Notes: generated by a model from the letters alone, not told the origin. DNA of 64,000 bases from Shewanella schlegeliana (GCF_016765635.1 NZ_JAESVD010000015.1:1-64000), one strand, 5' to 3'; numbered from the stretch's first letter, positions 17,135-26,635 are shown. Numbers and translations are program-made.

Positions 17135-17162
17135 AAAAGCCTGCTAATTAGCAGGCTTTTTT
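17135..17162. terminator. bidirectional terminator between arsR-type gene and hemG
   Basis: A perfect palindrome AAAAGCCTGCTAA / TTAGCAGGCTTTT ends in TTTTTT on the plus strand and in a T-run on the minus strand. It separates the convergent regulator (stop 17102) and hemG (stop 17175). Confidence 0.9.
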
Positions 17163-17174
17163 GTTCGCTGAAGT

Positions 17175-17702
17175 CTAGCGTTCGGAAAAGGCACGGGCAA
17201 AATCATCGACTTTATTCCAATCGGTAAACTCAAAGGTGCCACAGGTGTCGGTTGGGCCTTTGGTCATCCACATAATAAAGCGGATCATCACCTTATCGAA
17301 CAGACGATATTTAGGGTAATCAATCTTACCGGCAAATACGGCTAACTGCTGTGGCTGCCACAATGACAGTGCCAAAAACTTCTTCATATAAGGATTGGTT
17401 TCTGGCGTGTTTTTCTCAGGTTTGCGAGCCACTACATTGACAGTAAAAAATGCATTTTTCTTGGCATCCAGCACCGCGTGATGACGATTAATGAACTGAT
17501 AAAGTGCCGGTCTATGCTTACCATAACGGATACTTGCAGCAACGAGGATCTTATCGAACTGAGCTAAACCTAGGGCTTCAGCCTCATCGAGAGAAGCCAG
17601 TGTTACCTTGGCTCCTTGCTCTTGATTAATCTTCTTTATCTGCTCACAAATCGCTTTGGTTTGGCCATCGACTGTTGAATAAATGATTAGTGTGTTGCTC
17701 AT
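17175..17702 (-). CDS. hemG: menaquinone-dependent protoporphyrinogen IX dehydrogenase
   Basis: A 175-aa HemG, which oxidises protoporphyrinogen IX to protoporphyrin IX and passes electrons to the quinone pool. It shows the FMN loop YSTVDGQTKAI, the motif AASIRYGKHRPALYQF, the HemG-specific loop VNVVARKPEKNTPETNPY and the C-terminal TDWNKVDDFAR, all close to E. coli HemG. It lies after trkH (17830), as in E. coli. It is the likely true HemG of the two paralogues in the window. Confidence 0.93.
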   Translation of the reverse strand: MSNTLIIYSTVDGQTKAICEQIKKINQEQGAKVTLASLDEAEALGLAQFDKILVAASIRYGKHRPALYQFINRHHAVLDAKKNAFFTVNVVARKPEKNTPETNPYMKKFLALSLWQPQQLAVFAGKIDYPKYRLFDKVMIRFIMWMTKGPTDTCGTFEFTDWNKVDDFARAFSER

Positions 17703-17829
17703 TGACCCCTCACTATTTTTCGGTTCAAACTGATTTCAAACTATGGCCAAAGGCCGATCTTATGTTCAGTATACGGAGCAATCATTAACACTAACCGCGT
17801 CTTTCATGCCCTGATATTGTTGCGCTGAT

Positions 17830-19287
17830 TTAGTTCTTCCAGAAAGTAGGGGTAAACAAGATCAGCAAGGTGAATACCTCTAAACGACCGAATAACATCG
17901 CAAACAGCAGCACCCATTTCTCACCATCACCAATACTGGCATAGTTACTCGCCACCTCACCTAATCCCGGGCCAAGGTTATTCAAACAGGCCGCTGTAGC
18001 ACTAAAGGCGGTAATAGCATCCATTCCTAGCGCCATCAGAATAAGCATACAGATAACGAAGACCAGGGCATAAGCAGAGAAGAAGCCCCACACGGCATCG
18101 ATGACTCTATCCGGCAGCGCGTTACCACTGATCCGAATTGAGAACATGCCACGAGGATGGACTAAGCGCTTCAGTTCACGCGATCCTTGCAGTAACAGCA
18201 AGATCACTCGGATCACTTTAATGCCGCCTGCAGTAGAGCCTCCACTACCGCCAATAAAACTGGAGAAGATTAATAGGATTGGTAAGAACAGTGGCCAAGC
18301 ATGGAAGCTTTCTGTGCCAAAGCCCGCCGTAGTAGAGATAGATACCGCCTGAAACAACGCGTAATCAAAAGTTTCTTCTGCTGAATCATAGATCCCTGAG
18401 CCATAAAGGGTAACAAAACAGATAGCTGTTAGTACCAACTGAATGGCTATCAACACCTTAAATTCTGCATCACGGAAATAGACTCGCAAGTTAATGCCAC
18501 GACGAGAGAATGCTGCAAAGTGAAGGCTAAAGTTCAGTGCGGCAATGAGCAGAAACACCACACAGATCATGTTGATAGTAGGGCTGTTGAAGTATCCCAT
18601 ACTGGCATCGTGGGTAGAGAATCCACCAATAGCAATAGTGGAGAATGAGTGACAGATAGCGTCGAAAACATCCATCCCTGCAAGCCAATATGCAACGGCG
18701 CAGGCGACCGTTAGCGCCAAATAGATATACCACAGCGCCTTGGCGGTTTCGGCAATCCTCGGCGTCATCTTACTGTCTTTTACCGGCCCAGGCATCTCAG
18801 CTCGATACAGCTGCATCCCCCCAACACCGAGCACTGGAAGAATGGCTACCGCGAGAACGATGATCCCCATACCACCGAGCCATTGCAGTAGATGTCGATA
18901 GAATAGAATCGCCTTAGGCAGACTATCGAGGCCAACGATAACCGTTGCCCCTGTCGTTGTTAGCGCAGAGAAGGATTCAAAAAAACTGTCGGTTAAACTC
19001 AAAGAAGGTTGGCCAGAGAAGATAAATGGCACAGCACCGATGGAACCGAGTACCACCCAGAAGAGCACCACCAACAGGAAGCCTTCTCGGGTACGTAAGT
19101 CCTTATGGTGTGCGCGATTAGGATACCAGAGTCCAAAACCTAAGATCAGGCACAATACAAACGCCTGAATAAAGGCCATGCCACCGCCATCTTTATAGAT
19201 AACAGCGACTAGGGCTGGTGGAAGTAAAGATAAAGAAAACAATCCCATCAACAGGCCTGTAATTCTTATTATTGTTCGATATTGCAT
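17830..19287 (-). CDS. trkH: Trk potassium channel subunit TrkH (E. coli/Vibrio type)
   Basis: A 485-aa K+-translocating subunit, very close to the structurally known Vibrio TrkH and to E. coli TrkH. The filter segments ALTTTGATV, TIAIGGFST, STTAGFGTES and LNNLGPGLG are intact, as are the conserved EMPGPVKDSKMTPRIAETAK and GSTAGGIKVIR. It sits in the E. coli order pepQ-yigZ-trkH-hemG. Like E. coli TrkH it needs TrkA, whose gene is at 13124 with its own TrkH partner, so one TrkA may serve two channels. Confidence 0.96.
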   Translation of the reverse strand: MQYRTIIRITGLLMGLFSLSLLPPALVAVIYKDGGGMAFIQAFVLCLILGFGLWYPNRAHHKDLRTREGFLLVVLFWVVLGSIGAVPFIFSGQPSLSLTDSFFESFSALTTTGATVIVGLDSLPKAILFYRHLLQWLGGMGIIVLAVAILPVLGVGGMQLYRAEMPGPVKDSKMTPRIAETAKALWYIYLALTVACAVAYWLAGMDVFDAICHSFSTIAIGGFSTHDASMGYFNSPTINMICVVFLLIAALNFSLHFAAFSRRGINLRVYFRDAEFKVLIAIQLVLTAICFVTLYGSGIYDSAEETFDYALFQAVSISTTAGFGTESFHAWPLFLPILLIFSSFIGGSGGSTAGGIKVIRVILLLLQGSRELKRLVHPRGMFSIRISGNALPDRVIDAVWGFFSAYALVFVICMLILMALGMDAITAFSATAACLNNLGPGLGEVASNYASIGDGEKWVLLFAMLFGRLEVFTLLILFTPTFWKN

Positions 19288-19450
19288 TGGTTCCCATCAC
19301 TAGCGCTTATGCTATAGCGCATTCTCGCACACTTATTAATTAATGTTCACAACCGAATAGCAAGGCTGAAGATTCTTGCTACTCATCAATAAAAACGCCC
19401 AGCGGGTATCAATCGCTTTTAACAAACCTAACCTAGAGCTAAGTTAACTT

Positions 19451-20065
19451 TTATTCTTCAAACTCTGCTTTAAGCAAACCTTTACTCATGGTCGCCAAAT
19501 CAAGGTTCAACTGCTTTTTAAAAGCCTTAGGAATGGCAAAGTGGATTTCGATATGATCTGTAAACTGCTTATCTTCAATCAACACATCTAATTGAGCTAA
19601 TAGATGCTCAACATCTTTTAACTGGTGATATTCACACACTAGCTTACCCGGATAACGGATCTGCTTTAATTGGGTTTCGAGTTGAGGAATCGCCTGCTTA
19701 ATACCTGAGCTATATGCCCTAACCAAACCACCTACACCCAGCTTTGTGCCACCAAAGTAGCGGACAACTATCACACCAATTTCACCGATATTCGCCCCCT
19801 GTAAAGCAGCTAACATGGGTCGTCCCGCACTTCCCGAGGGTTCACCATCATCGCTTGAGCCAATATTGATACTATCGGTAGGTGAGCCCCCAACGAAGGC
19901 ATAACAGTAATGGTTGGCTCCTGGATATTCAACCTTAAGGTTGGTAAGTACACACTTCAACTCTTCTACCGACTGGCAGTGAAACAGAAAAGAGATAAAG
20001 CGGCTATGCTTTATCTCCTCTTCAAACAGCAAGTCTGTTGCTGGGATGAGATAACTCTCACTCAA
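19451..20065 (-). CDS. yigZ: IMPACT/YigZ family protein
   Basis: A 204-aa YigZ-family protein. The N-terminal UPF0029/IMPACT domain contains HYCYAFVGG, SSDDGEPSGSAGRPML and VVRYFGGTKLGVGGLVRAY. A ferredoxin-like DUF1949 domain follows. In eukaryotes IMPACT binds the GCN1 translation regulator; the bacterial role is not settled. The gene begins 18 nt after the pepQ stop codon, as the second gene of pepQ-yigZ-trkH-hemG. The length is typical for the family. Confidence 0.94.
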   Translation of the reverse strand: MSESYLIPATDLLFEEEIKHSRFISFLFHCQSVEELKCVLTNLKVEYPGANHYCYAFVGGSPTDSINIGSSDDGEPSGSAGRPMLAALQGANIGEIGVIVVRYFGGTKLGVGGLVRAYSSGIKQAIPQLETQLKQIRYPGKLVCEYHQLKDVEHLLAQLDVLIEDKQFTDHIEIHFAIPKAFKKQLNLDLATMSKGLLKAEFEE

Positions 20066-20083
20066 AACATTTCTCTCACTAGG

Positions 20084-21406
20084 TTAACGGCTCAGACCTA
20101 AATTACGGGTCATATTTTCAATACGATCGCCATGAACAATCACATTATCCTCAATACGGATCCCACCAAATGGCCGTAAGCTATCAACCATATTCCAGTT
20201 GACCTGTGATTGACACCGCTCTTGTTTTAACTCGGCCAACAGAGAATCGATAATATAAACGCCCGGCTCTATCGTCAGCACTTGGTTAATATCGAGCTCT
20301 CGGGTACAACGTAAGAATGGATGTGCCTCTGGCGCTGCAACATGGGTCCCATTTTCATCACTAAGGAAACCTCCCATATCATGCACCTGAATCCCCAGCA
20401 TATGCCCTAATCCATGGGGAAAGAAGGCGCGGGTTATTCCCTGCTCGACAAGCCCCTGCACATCGCCGCGGACAATATCAAAATCCAACAAGATCTGCGC
20501 TAGCTTATAATGAGTTTGTATGTGTAATTCAGCATAGCTCACACCAGGCTTCATCATACTTATGATCTGTAGCTGCATATTATCCATTGCGGTTATCAGA
20601 TCATCGAAAATATTCTTCTCAAAGGCATAACTACGGGTAATGTCCGAGGCATAACCATTATAGTTAGCCCCCGCATCGATTAGGAATGAGCGACGTTGTG
20701 CGGGACTCGCATGTTCAAGAGCGGTGTAATGTAAGATGGCCGAGTTTTCATTAAGCGCAACGATACTACTATAGGGCACCTGATTTTCGCCTTGAGAAAT
20801 GGCCGATAAATAGACCTGCAGGATCTCAAATTCGCTAGCACCATTATAGAATGCGGCTTTTGCAGCCTGATGCCCGGTCACCGCAATTTCGTTAGCTTTA
20901 CGCATGCAAGCCAACTCATACTCGGTCTTTGTTGCTCGGTGATAATTAAGATAACTCAAAACAGAATCGGGATTTCGCCGCGAAAAACCTAACACATCGG
21001 CTACATCTAAGTGCTCACCGATATAGGCCCATTCATCGATGTTGTCAGGAAGATATTCGGCGACCTTGTCAGCCTTAGTTAGAAATTTAATATCAACATG
21101 CTCAGCCCAAAAATCACTTGGTTCATCGGCAACCTTATGCCAAAAGTCCACTGGGCGATAAAAAATCAACTGCGGTTTGTCTCTACCGTTAATTACTAAC
21201 CAAGAGTTAGGGTTATCGGTAACGGGTAACCACGCCTTAAAGTGAGGGTTCACCTTAAAAGGGTAATCCATATCGTCTAAAAACTGTCTATGAGGCTGAC
21301 CAGAATGGATGATGAGCCCCGATAGGTTTTCACGAGAGATGATTTCGCTGACACGCTGATTTAGCACTCGAAGATGGTCATGATAGAGGCGCGCTAACTG
21401 TTCCAT
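20084..21406 (-). CDS. pepQ: Xaa-Pro dipeptidase (prolidase)
   Basis: A 440-aa PepQ, an M24-fold dimanganese enzyme that splits X-Pro dipeptides. Metal-binding segments are visible: DAGANYNGYASDITR, the HGLGHMLGIQVHD histidines, LTIEPGVY and GGIRIEDNV. The start is placed at MEQLARLYHDH, as in E. coli PepQ, after AGGGTAA; an upstream in-frame ATG at 21448 would add 14 Asn-rich residues. It diverges from fadB, the arrangement found in E. coli, and heads the operon running to hemG. Confidence 0.95.
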   Translation of the reverse strand: MEQLARLYHDHLRVLNQRVSEIISRENLSGLIIHSGQPHRQFLDDMDYPFKVNPHFKAWLPVTDNPNSWLVINGRDKPQLIFYRPVDFWHKVADEPSDFWAEHVDIKFLTKADKVAEYLPDNIDEWAYIGEHLDVADVLGFSRRNPDSVLSYLNYHRATKTEYELACMRKANEIAVTGHQAAKAAFYNGASEFEILQVYLSAISQGENQVPYSSIVALNENSAILHYTALEHASPAQRRSFLIDAGANYNGYASDITRSYAFEKNIFDDLITAMDNMQLQIISMMKPGVSYAELHIQTHYKLAQILLDFDIVRGDVQGLVEQGITRAFFPHGLGHMLGIQVHDMGGFLSDENGTHVAAPEAHPFLRCTRELDINQVLTIEPGVYIIDSLLAELKQERCQSQVNWNMVDSLRPFGGIRIEDNVIVHGDRIENMTRNLGLSR

Positions 21407-21770
21407 GAGAGTTACCCTATTGTTATTATTTAGCCAAATTTTCGACATCGCCTCAGTCTATCACATCACCAAATAAATTTTTTCTTCAAACATATCATTG
21501 CCGTTTTTGCCTATATTCTCGACGACAAACTCAAAATAAACCACAAGCAACATTAAAGATAACCTGCTGATTTCTAGGTATTAGAATTTCACAAACGACA
21601 AAAACCAAACGACCGTTTAAATTGGGTGTTGTATTTTTTTGTGATTAGTCGCACACTGAACAGTAACTGGTCAAATGATGGCCTAGGCTGCCGTGACAAA
21701 GAAAGTCATATTCAGATAATAAAATCACTAATGATCTGAAGCGTGAACTTAAGCTATAAGGAAGCAAGCA
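21407..21770. promoter_or_regulatory. pepQ-fadB divergent control region with PsrA-like operator
   Basis: This 364-bp gap carries the promoters of pepQ (minus) and fadBA (plus). At 21605-21620 is the near-palindrome CCAAACGACCGTTTAA, which fits the AAACG-N2-CGTTT core reported for PsrA, the fatty-acid-responsive repressor of fad genes in Shewanella-type bacteria. No coding sequence is supported in the gap. The regulator assignment is inference from the motif and the gene context. Confidence 0.5.
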
Positions 21771-23924
21771 ATGATCTACCAAAGCCCTACAATTGAGGTT
21801 GAGTTACTCGAAGATAACATCGCTCACCTGTGCTTTAAGGCGCAAGGTTCGGTTAACAAATTAGACAGAGAAACCATCGACTCGTTAAATGCTGCACTCG
21901 ACAGCATCAAACAAGATTCAAGTATCAAAGCATTGATGCTTAGCTCAGCAAAAGATGCTTTTATCGTTGGCGCTGATATCACAGAGTTTTTAGGACTCTT
22001 CGCTGAAGACGATGCGGTATTACATTCTTGGATTGAACAAGCCAACGATGTTTTCAATAAACTTGAAGATCTTCCTTTCCCAACGCTTTCAGCCATTAAC
22101 GGCTTTGCACTCGGTGGCGGTTGCGAAACGATTCTTGCTACAGACTTCCGTATAGCAGACACAACAGCCCGTATAGGCCTACCAGAAACTAAGCTAGGTA
22201 TTATTCCTGGCTTTGGTGGCACAGTACGTTTACCCCGATTGATAGGTGCCGACAACGCACTAGAGTGGATCACTACAGGTAAAGATCAACGCCCGGACGC
22301 CGCGCTGAAGGTCGGTGTAATCGATGCGGTTGTCGCTCCTGAACAGTTAAAATCTGTTGCGCTCAAAATGCTAAAAGATGCCCTAGCAGAAAAGTTAGAT
22401 TGGCAGTCTCGACGCGCCAAGAAGCAAGCACCACTGACACTACCAAAGCTTGAAGCCATGATGTCTTTTGCAACAGCTAAAGGCATGGTATTTAAGGTTG
22501 CAGGTAAACATTACCCTGCTCCTATGGCTGTCATTAGTGTTATTGAGCAAGCTGCGCAATGTGATCGCACAGGTGCATTACAGGTTGAATACCAAGCTTT
22601 TGTAAAACTAGCTAAAACCGAAGTCGCACAAGCACTGATTGGCATCTTCCTTAATGATCAGCTTGTGAAAGGTAAAGCAAAGAAAGCCTCAAAGCAGGCT
22701 AAGAAAGTAGACTCGGCAGCCGTACTAGGCGCAGGTATTATGGGTGGCGGTATCGCTTACCAAAGTGCTAGCAAAGGTACACCGATAGTGATGAAGGACA
22801 TAGCTCAACCAGCACTGGATTTAGGTCTAGGTGAAGCCGCTAAGCTACTAACAGCCCAAGTTAAGCGCGGCCGTTCGACACCTGCCAAGATGGCTGCGGT
22901 ACTCAACAACATCACTCCCGCACTCGACTACGCGCCAGTAAAAGATGCAGATGTAGTAGTAGAGGCTGTTGTTGAGCATCCAAAAGTTAAATCTATGGTA
23001 CTTGCTGAGGTTGAAGAGCACGTTAGCGAAGATGCCATCATCACCTCAAACACTTCGACTATCTCAATTAACCAGCTAGCCAAGAGCCTTAAAAAGCCTG
23101 AGCGTTTCTGCGGTATGCACTTCTTCAATCCGGTACACAAGATGCCATTGGTAGAAGTCATTCGCGGTGAGCACAGCTCAGATGAAACCATTGCTTCTGT
23201 TGTGGCTTACGCCAGCAAGATGGGCAAGACGCCTATCGTAGTTAATGACTGCCCAGGTTTCTTTGTTAACCGTGTACTCTTCCCCTACTTTGCTGGCTTT
23301 AGCGGTCTGCTTGCCGATGGTGCTGATTTCGCCGCTATCGACAAAGTGATGGAAAAGCTGTTTGGCTGGCCAATGGGCCCAGCTTACCTACTTGATGTGG
23401 TCGGTCTAGACACGGGTCATCATGCTCAGGCAGTTATGGCTGAAGGCTTCCCTGACCGCATGGGTAAGTCAGGTAAAGATGCTATTGATATCATGTTTGA
23501 AGCCGAGCGTTTCGGTCAGAAAAATAGTAAAGGCTTCTATCAATACTCGGTAGACCGCCGCGGTAAACCAAAGAAAGATTTAGATCCAGCTAGCTATGAG
23601 TTACTACAGGCAGAGTTTGGTGAGCAAAAGACATTTGAGGCTGATGAGATCATCGCTCGCACTATGATCCCAATGATTATCGAGACGGTTCGTTGTCTTG
23701 AAGAAGGTATTATCGCTTCGCCTGCTGAAGCGGATATGGGCTTAGTTTATGGCCTTGGTTTCCCACCGTTTAGAGGCGGTGTGTTCCGCTACCTAGATAC
23801 TATGGGGGTCGCTAACTTTGTCGCACTCGCCGACAAATACGCACACCTAGGTGGTCTATACCAAGTAACCGATACTATGCGTGAACTTGCCGCCAACAAT
23901 GGCAGCTACTACCAGCAGGCTTAA
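21771..23924 (+). CDS. fadB: fatty acid oxidation complex, alpha subunit
   Basis: A 717-aa multifunctional beta-oxidation enzyme. The N-terminal crotonase domain (~1-190) gives enoyl-CoA hydratase and isomerase activity (FALGGGCETILATDFRIA, GLPETKLGIIPGFGGT). The central and C-terminal L-3-hydroxyacyl-CoA dehydrogenase part has the NAD loop GAGIMGGG (320-327), the catalytic His in GMHFFNPVHKMPLVEVIRG and the GLGFPPFRGG C-terminal motif. It pairs with FadA, 18 nt downstream, in an alpha2-beta2 complex. The PsrA-like site upstream fits fatty-acid induction. Confidence 0.98.
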   Translation: MIYQSPTIEVELLEDNIAHLCFKAQGSVNKLDRETIDSLNAALDSIKQDSSIKALMLSSAKDAFIVGADITEFLGLFAEDDAVLHSWIEQANDVFNKLEDLPFPTLSAINGFALGGGCETILATDFRIADTTARIGLPETKLGIIPGFGGTVRLPRLIGADNALEWITTGKDQRPDAALKVGVIDAVVAPEQLKSVALKMLKDALAEKLDWQSRRAKKQAPLTLPKLEAMMSFATAKGMVFKVAGKHYPAPMAVISVIEQAAQCDRTGALQVEYQAFVKLAKTEVAQALIGIFLNDQLVKGKAKKASKQAKKVDSAAVLGAGIMGGGIAYQSASKGTPIVMKDIAQPALDLGLGEAAKLLTAQVKRGRSTPAKMAAVLNNITPALDYAPVKDADVVVEAVVEHPKVKSMVLAEVEEHVSEDAIITSNTSTISINQLAKSLKKPERFCGMHFFNPVHKMPLVEVIRGEHSSDETIASVVAYASKMGKTPIVVNDCPGFFVNRVLFPYFAGFSGLLADGADFAAIDKVMEKLFGWPMGPAYLLDVVGLDTGHHAQAVMAEGFPDRMGKSGKDAIDIMFEAERFGQKNSKGFYQYSVDRRGKPKKDLDPASYELLQAEFGEQKTFEADEIIARTMIPMIIETVRCLEEGIIASPAEADMGLVYGLGFPPFRGGVFRYLDTMGVANFVALADKYAHLGGLYQVTDTMRELAANNGSYYQQA

Positions 23925-23942
23925 GCAGGAAGGATTAGAACA

Positions 23943-25106
23943 ATGAAAAATGCCGTTATCGTAGATTGCATTCGTACTCCAATGGGCCGCTCAAAGGCTG
24001 GTGTATTTAGAAATGTACGTGCAGAAACCCTTTCTGCAGAACTAATGAAGTCACTGCTTGAGCGTAACCCTAAGCTTGACCCAAACACCATCGAAGATGT
24101 GATGTGGGGTTGTGTGCAGCAAACATTAGAGCAAGGATTTAATATTGCTCGTAATGCCGCCCTACTTGCAGGTATTCCAAAGCAAGTTGGTGCAGTTACT
24201 GTTAACCGTTTGTGTGGCTCATCCATGGATGCGCTACATCAAGCCGCACGTGCCATTATGACAGGTCAAGGCGATACCTTTATCGTTGGTGGCGTTGAGC
24301 ATATGGGCCATGTGCCAATGAACCATGGCGTCGACTTTCACCCAGGCCTTGCCAACAACGTCGCTAAAGCCTCAGGCATGATGGGACTAACGGCTGAGAT
24401 GCTAGGCAAGATGCATGGCATTACCCGTGAGCAACAAGATGCCTTTGCCGTACGCTCACATCAGCGCGCTCATGCAGCAACCGTTGAAGGTCGCTTCGCT
24501 AACGAAATCGTAGCGATTGAAGGTCATGATGCCGATGGCGCATTAATTAAAGTCGAGCACGATGAAGTGATTCGCCCAGAAACCTCTATGGAGTCACTAT
24601 CGGGTCTACGCCCAGCTTTTGACCCAGCAAACGGTACCGTTACCGCAGGCACCTCCTCTGCATTATCGGATGGTGCATCTGCCATGCTAGTGATGGAAGA
24701 GGAAAAGGCCAAAGAGTTAGGTCTTCCGATTCGTGCTCGTATTCGCTCTATGGCGATAGCCGGCTGCGATGCCGCCATTATGGGGTACGGTCCAGTTCCC
24801 GCGACTCAAAAAGCCCTGAAGCGTGCAGGCCTAACCGTTGATGACTTAGATGTAATCGAGCTTAACGAAGCCTTTGCCGCCCAGTCTTTACCCTGTGTAA
24901 AAGACCTAGGTTTAATGGATGTAGTCGATGAGAAGGTTAACCTTAATGGTGGTGCGATTGCACTGGGTCACCCACTCGGTTGCTCAGGCACTCGTATTTC
25001 AACAACGCTGATCAACCTGATGGAAGCTAAAGATGCTAAGTATGGTCTTGCGACCATGTGTATCGGCCTAGGCCAAGGAATCGCGACCATCTTCGAACGC
25101 CCATAA
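23943..25106 (+). CDS. fadA: 3-ketoacyl-CoA thiolase, beta subunit
   Basis: A 387-aa thiolase that cleaves 3-ketoacyl-CoA to acetyl-CoA and a shortened acyl-CoA, completing the beta-oxidation cycle with FadB. The nucleophile Cys91 (NRLCGSSMDALHQAA), His343 (LGHPLGCSG) and Cys373 (CIGLGQG) are all in place. Length matches E. coli FadA exactly. It is second gene of fadBA, followed 21 nt later by a strong terminator. Confidence 0.98.
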   Translation: MKNAVIVDCIRTPMGRSKAGVFRNVRAETLSAELMKSLLERNPKLDPNTIEDVMWGCVQQTLEQGFNIARNAALLAGIPKQVGAVTVNRLCGSSMDALHQAARAIMTGQGDTFIVGGVEHMGHVPMNHGVDFHPGLANNVAKASGMMGLTAEMLGKMHGITREQQDAFAVRSHQRAHAATVEGRFANEIVAIEGHDADGALIKVEHDEVIRPETSMESLSGLRPAFDPANGTVTAGTSSALSDGASAMLVMEEEKAKELGLPIRARIRSMAIAGCDAAIMGYGPVPATQKALKRAGLTVDDLDVIELNEAFAAQSLPCVKDLGLMDVVDEKVNLNGGAIALGHPLGCSGTRISTTLINLMEAKDAKYGLATMCIGLGQGIATIFERP

Positions 25107-25126
25107 GTCTCGATTTACGAGTAATG

Positions 25127-25152
25127 AAAGCCAGCGTAAGCTGGCTTTTTTC
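25127..25152 (+). terminator. terminator of fadBA
   Basis: Stem AAAGCCAGC / GCTGGCTTT with a GTAA loop is followed by TTTTTTC, 21 nt after the fadA stop codon. Confidence 0.9.
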
Positions 25153-25275
25153 TTTTTATCATCGACCTACAATATCCTAAACAAGAAGTCATACGTAACT
25201 CAAAACCAAACCGTCTAGCCTAACGCCGGCCAGTACATTACTCTGAAGCTATCAGTTAACTCATTAGGACTCTCG

Positions 25276-25737
25276 ATGAAACTGCAATTTCTTGCCGACA
25301 ACGAATCAGCTTTGCCACAGATAGCCAAGTGGTATAGCGATGAGTGGGGATATATTGGTGAGGGGCGCAGTACTAAAGACCTAGAACTCAAACTCAGAGA
25401 TTACCTTAATCACGACAAACTCCCCTTGATCATCTTGGCTCAAGATGACAATGAACTGCTCGGTGCCGCTCAACTTCGTTTCCATGAGATGGATATCTAC
25501 CCCGAACGAGAACATTGGCTCGGTGGTGTTTACGTAGCCTTAGAGCATAGAGGCGAAGGTATAGCCAAAGCATTGGTAAGCGCCATTATCGATAAGGCTA
25601 AAGAGCTTGGGATTAACAGCATTAACTTACAGACCGAAGATCTTTCTGGCGGCCTGTATAGTACGCTAGGCTGGCAACCTGTAGAACAAGTGACTTATCA
25701 CGGTATTAAAGTGCTGGTTATGGAAAAATCACTATAA
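25276..25737 (+). CDS. GNAT family N-acetyltransferase
   Basis: A 153-aa single-domain GNAT acetyltransferase. The acetyl-CoA pyrophosphate loop appears as EHRGEGIAKALVSAII, preceded by the usual beta-4 strand LGGVYVALE and followed by INLQTEDLSGGLYSTLGW. The substrate cannot be read from the sequence. It has its own gap upstream and is 38 nt before the YbaK gene, so the two may be cotranscribed. It is not part of any conserved cluster that I recognise. Confidence 0.88.
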   Translation: MKLQFLADNESALPQIAKWYSDEWGYIGEGRSTKDLELKLRDYLNHDKLPLIILAQDDNELLGAAQLRFHEMDIYPEREHWLGGVYVALEHRGEGIAKALVSAIIDKAKELGINSINLQTEDLSGGLYSTLGWQPVEQVTYHGIKVLVMEKSL

Positions 25738-25775
25738 TTGAAAACAGCGTAATCTCATATAAGCTAGGTAACCTA

Positions 25776-26243
25776 ATGACCCCCGCTATCGACCTACTCG
25801 TTAAACACAAAATAGCCCATCAAGTTCATGAATATCACCACGACCCAGCTTGCCAAGCTTATGGTTTAGAAGCTGCCGAAAAGATTGGCGTTGCACCTGA
25901 GTTGGTTTTTAAAACCTTAGTGGTTAAGTTGGATGGTAAACAACTTGCGGTAGCGATTATTCCTGTTGCAGAAAAGCTTAGTATGAAGGCTATCGCCAAA
26001 GCGGCGAAAGCCAAAAAAGCGGTGATGGCTGAAGCTGCCGAGGTGCAACGCAGTAGTGGCTATGTACTTGGAGGTGTTAGTCCCTTAGGTCAAAAGCGAT
26101 TACTAACTACTGTTATTGATGACTCTGCATCTCAACTAGAGCAGATGTATGTTAGTGGCGGACGCCGCGGATTGGATATAGCCTTAGCTCCAGAAGATAT
26201 CAAGCAACTGCTAAAGGCTGATTTTGCTCCGCTGACGGCATAA
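25776..26243 (+). CDS. ybaK: Cys-tRNA(Pro)/Cys-tRNA(Cys) deacylase YbaK
   Basis: A 155-aa YbaK/EbsC protein of the ProXp deacylase superfamily, which hydrolyses Cys wrongly attached to tRNA-Pro. The conserved Lys46 (ELVFKTLVVK), the GGVSPLGQK motif (~98-106) and the family start DLLVKHKIAHQVHEYHHD are present. It has no editing-synthetase fusion. It follows the GNAT gene by 38 nt and is followed by a 28-bp palindrome holding a parS site. Confidence 0.94.
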   Translation: MTPAIDLLVKHKIAHQVHEYHHDPACQAYGLEAAEKIGVAPELVFKTLVVKLDGKQLAVAIIPVAEKLSMKAIAKAAKAKKAVMAEAAEVQRSSGYVLGGVSPLGQKRLLTTVIDDSASQLEQMYVSGGRRGLDIALAPEDIKQLLKADFAPLTA

Positions 26244-26263
26244 AACCATGTCAGACTCTATAG

Positions 26264-26279
26264 TGTTCCACGTGGAACA
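26264..26279. promoter_or_regulatory. parS site (perfect), ParB binding
   Basis: TGTTCCACGTGGAACA, a perfect 16-bp palindrome matching the bacterial parS consensus TGTTNCACGTGNAACA. It is the centre of a longer 28-bp palindrome (26258-26285) starting CTATAGTG. It lies in the ybaK-tusA gap, about 28 kb from parAB. There is no T-run, so it is not a terminator. Confidence 0.88.
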
Positions 26280-26389
26280 CTATAGATAGTAAATGATCTT
26301 AGGCTCACAAATTATGGCTCGCGGCTTGGATAAACTAAGACGCTGGAGTAATATTAGCCACTTCTGTTTAATCGTTCTGCCGAGGTAAT

Positions 26390-26635
26390 ATGAACGACCC
26401 ATTTAGTGCTGCACAACATCAACTCGACGCCTTAGGCCTACGCTGTCCAGAGCCTGTGATGATGGTACGCAAGTCAGTAAGACGCATGAACGAAGGCGAA
26501 ACCCTATTGATTATTGCTGACGATCCAGCAACAACTCGTGACATCCCAAGCTTTTGTGAGTTTATGGATCACACCTTGATCGCCAGCCAAACAGAGTCAA
26601 CGCCATACCAGTACCTTATAAAAAAGGGTCTGTAG
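26390..26635 (+). CDS. tusA: sulfur carrier TusA
   Basis: An 81-aa TusA/SirA-like protein. It accepts persulfide sulfur from the cysteine desulfurase IscS on Cys19 (GLRCPEPVMMVRK) and passes it to TusBCD for the 2-thio modification of wobble uridines in tRNA. The CPxP signature and the C-terminal beta strand TPYQYLIKKG are intact. It is followed 35 nt later by a MOSC-domain gene. In this group tusA often lies near fadBA, as here. Confidence 0.95.
   Translation: MNDPFSAAQHQLDALGLRCPEPVMMVRKSVRRMNEGETLLIIADDPATTRDIPSFCEFMDHTLIASQTESTPYQYLIKKGL

Noticed and set aside
21824..22273. 149-codon antisense open frame in fadB
   Set aside because: A shadow of the strongly biased fadB codons; no start signals and no family.
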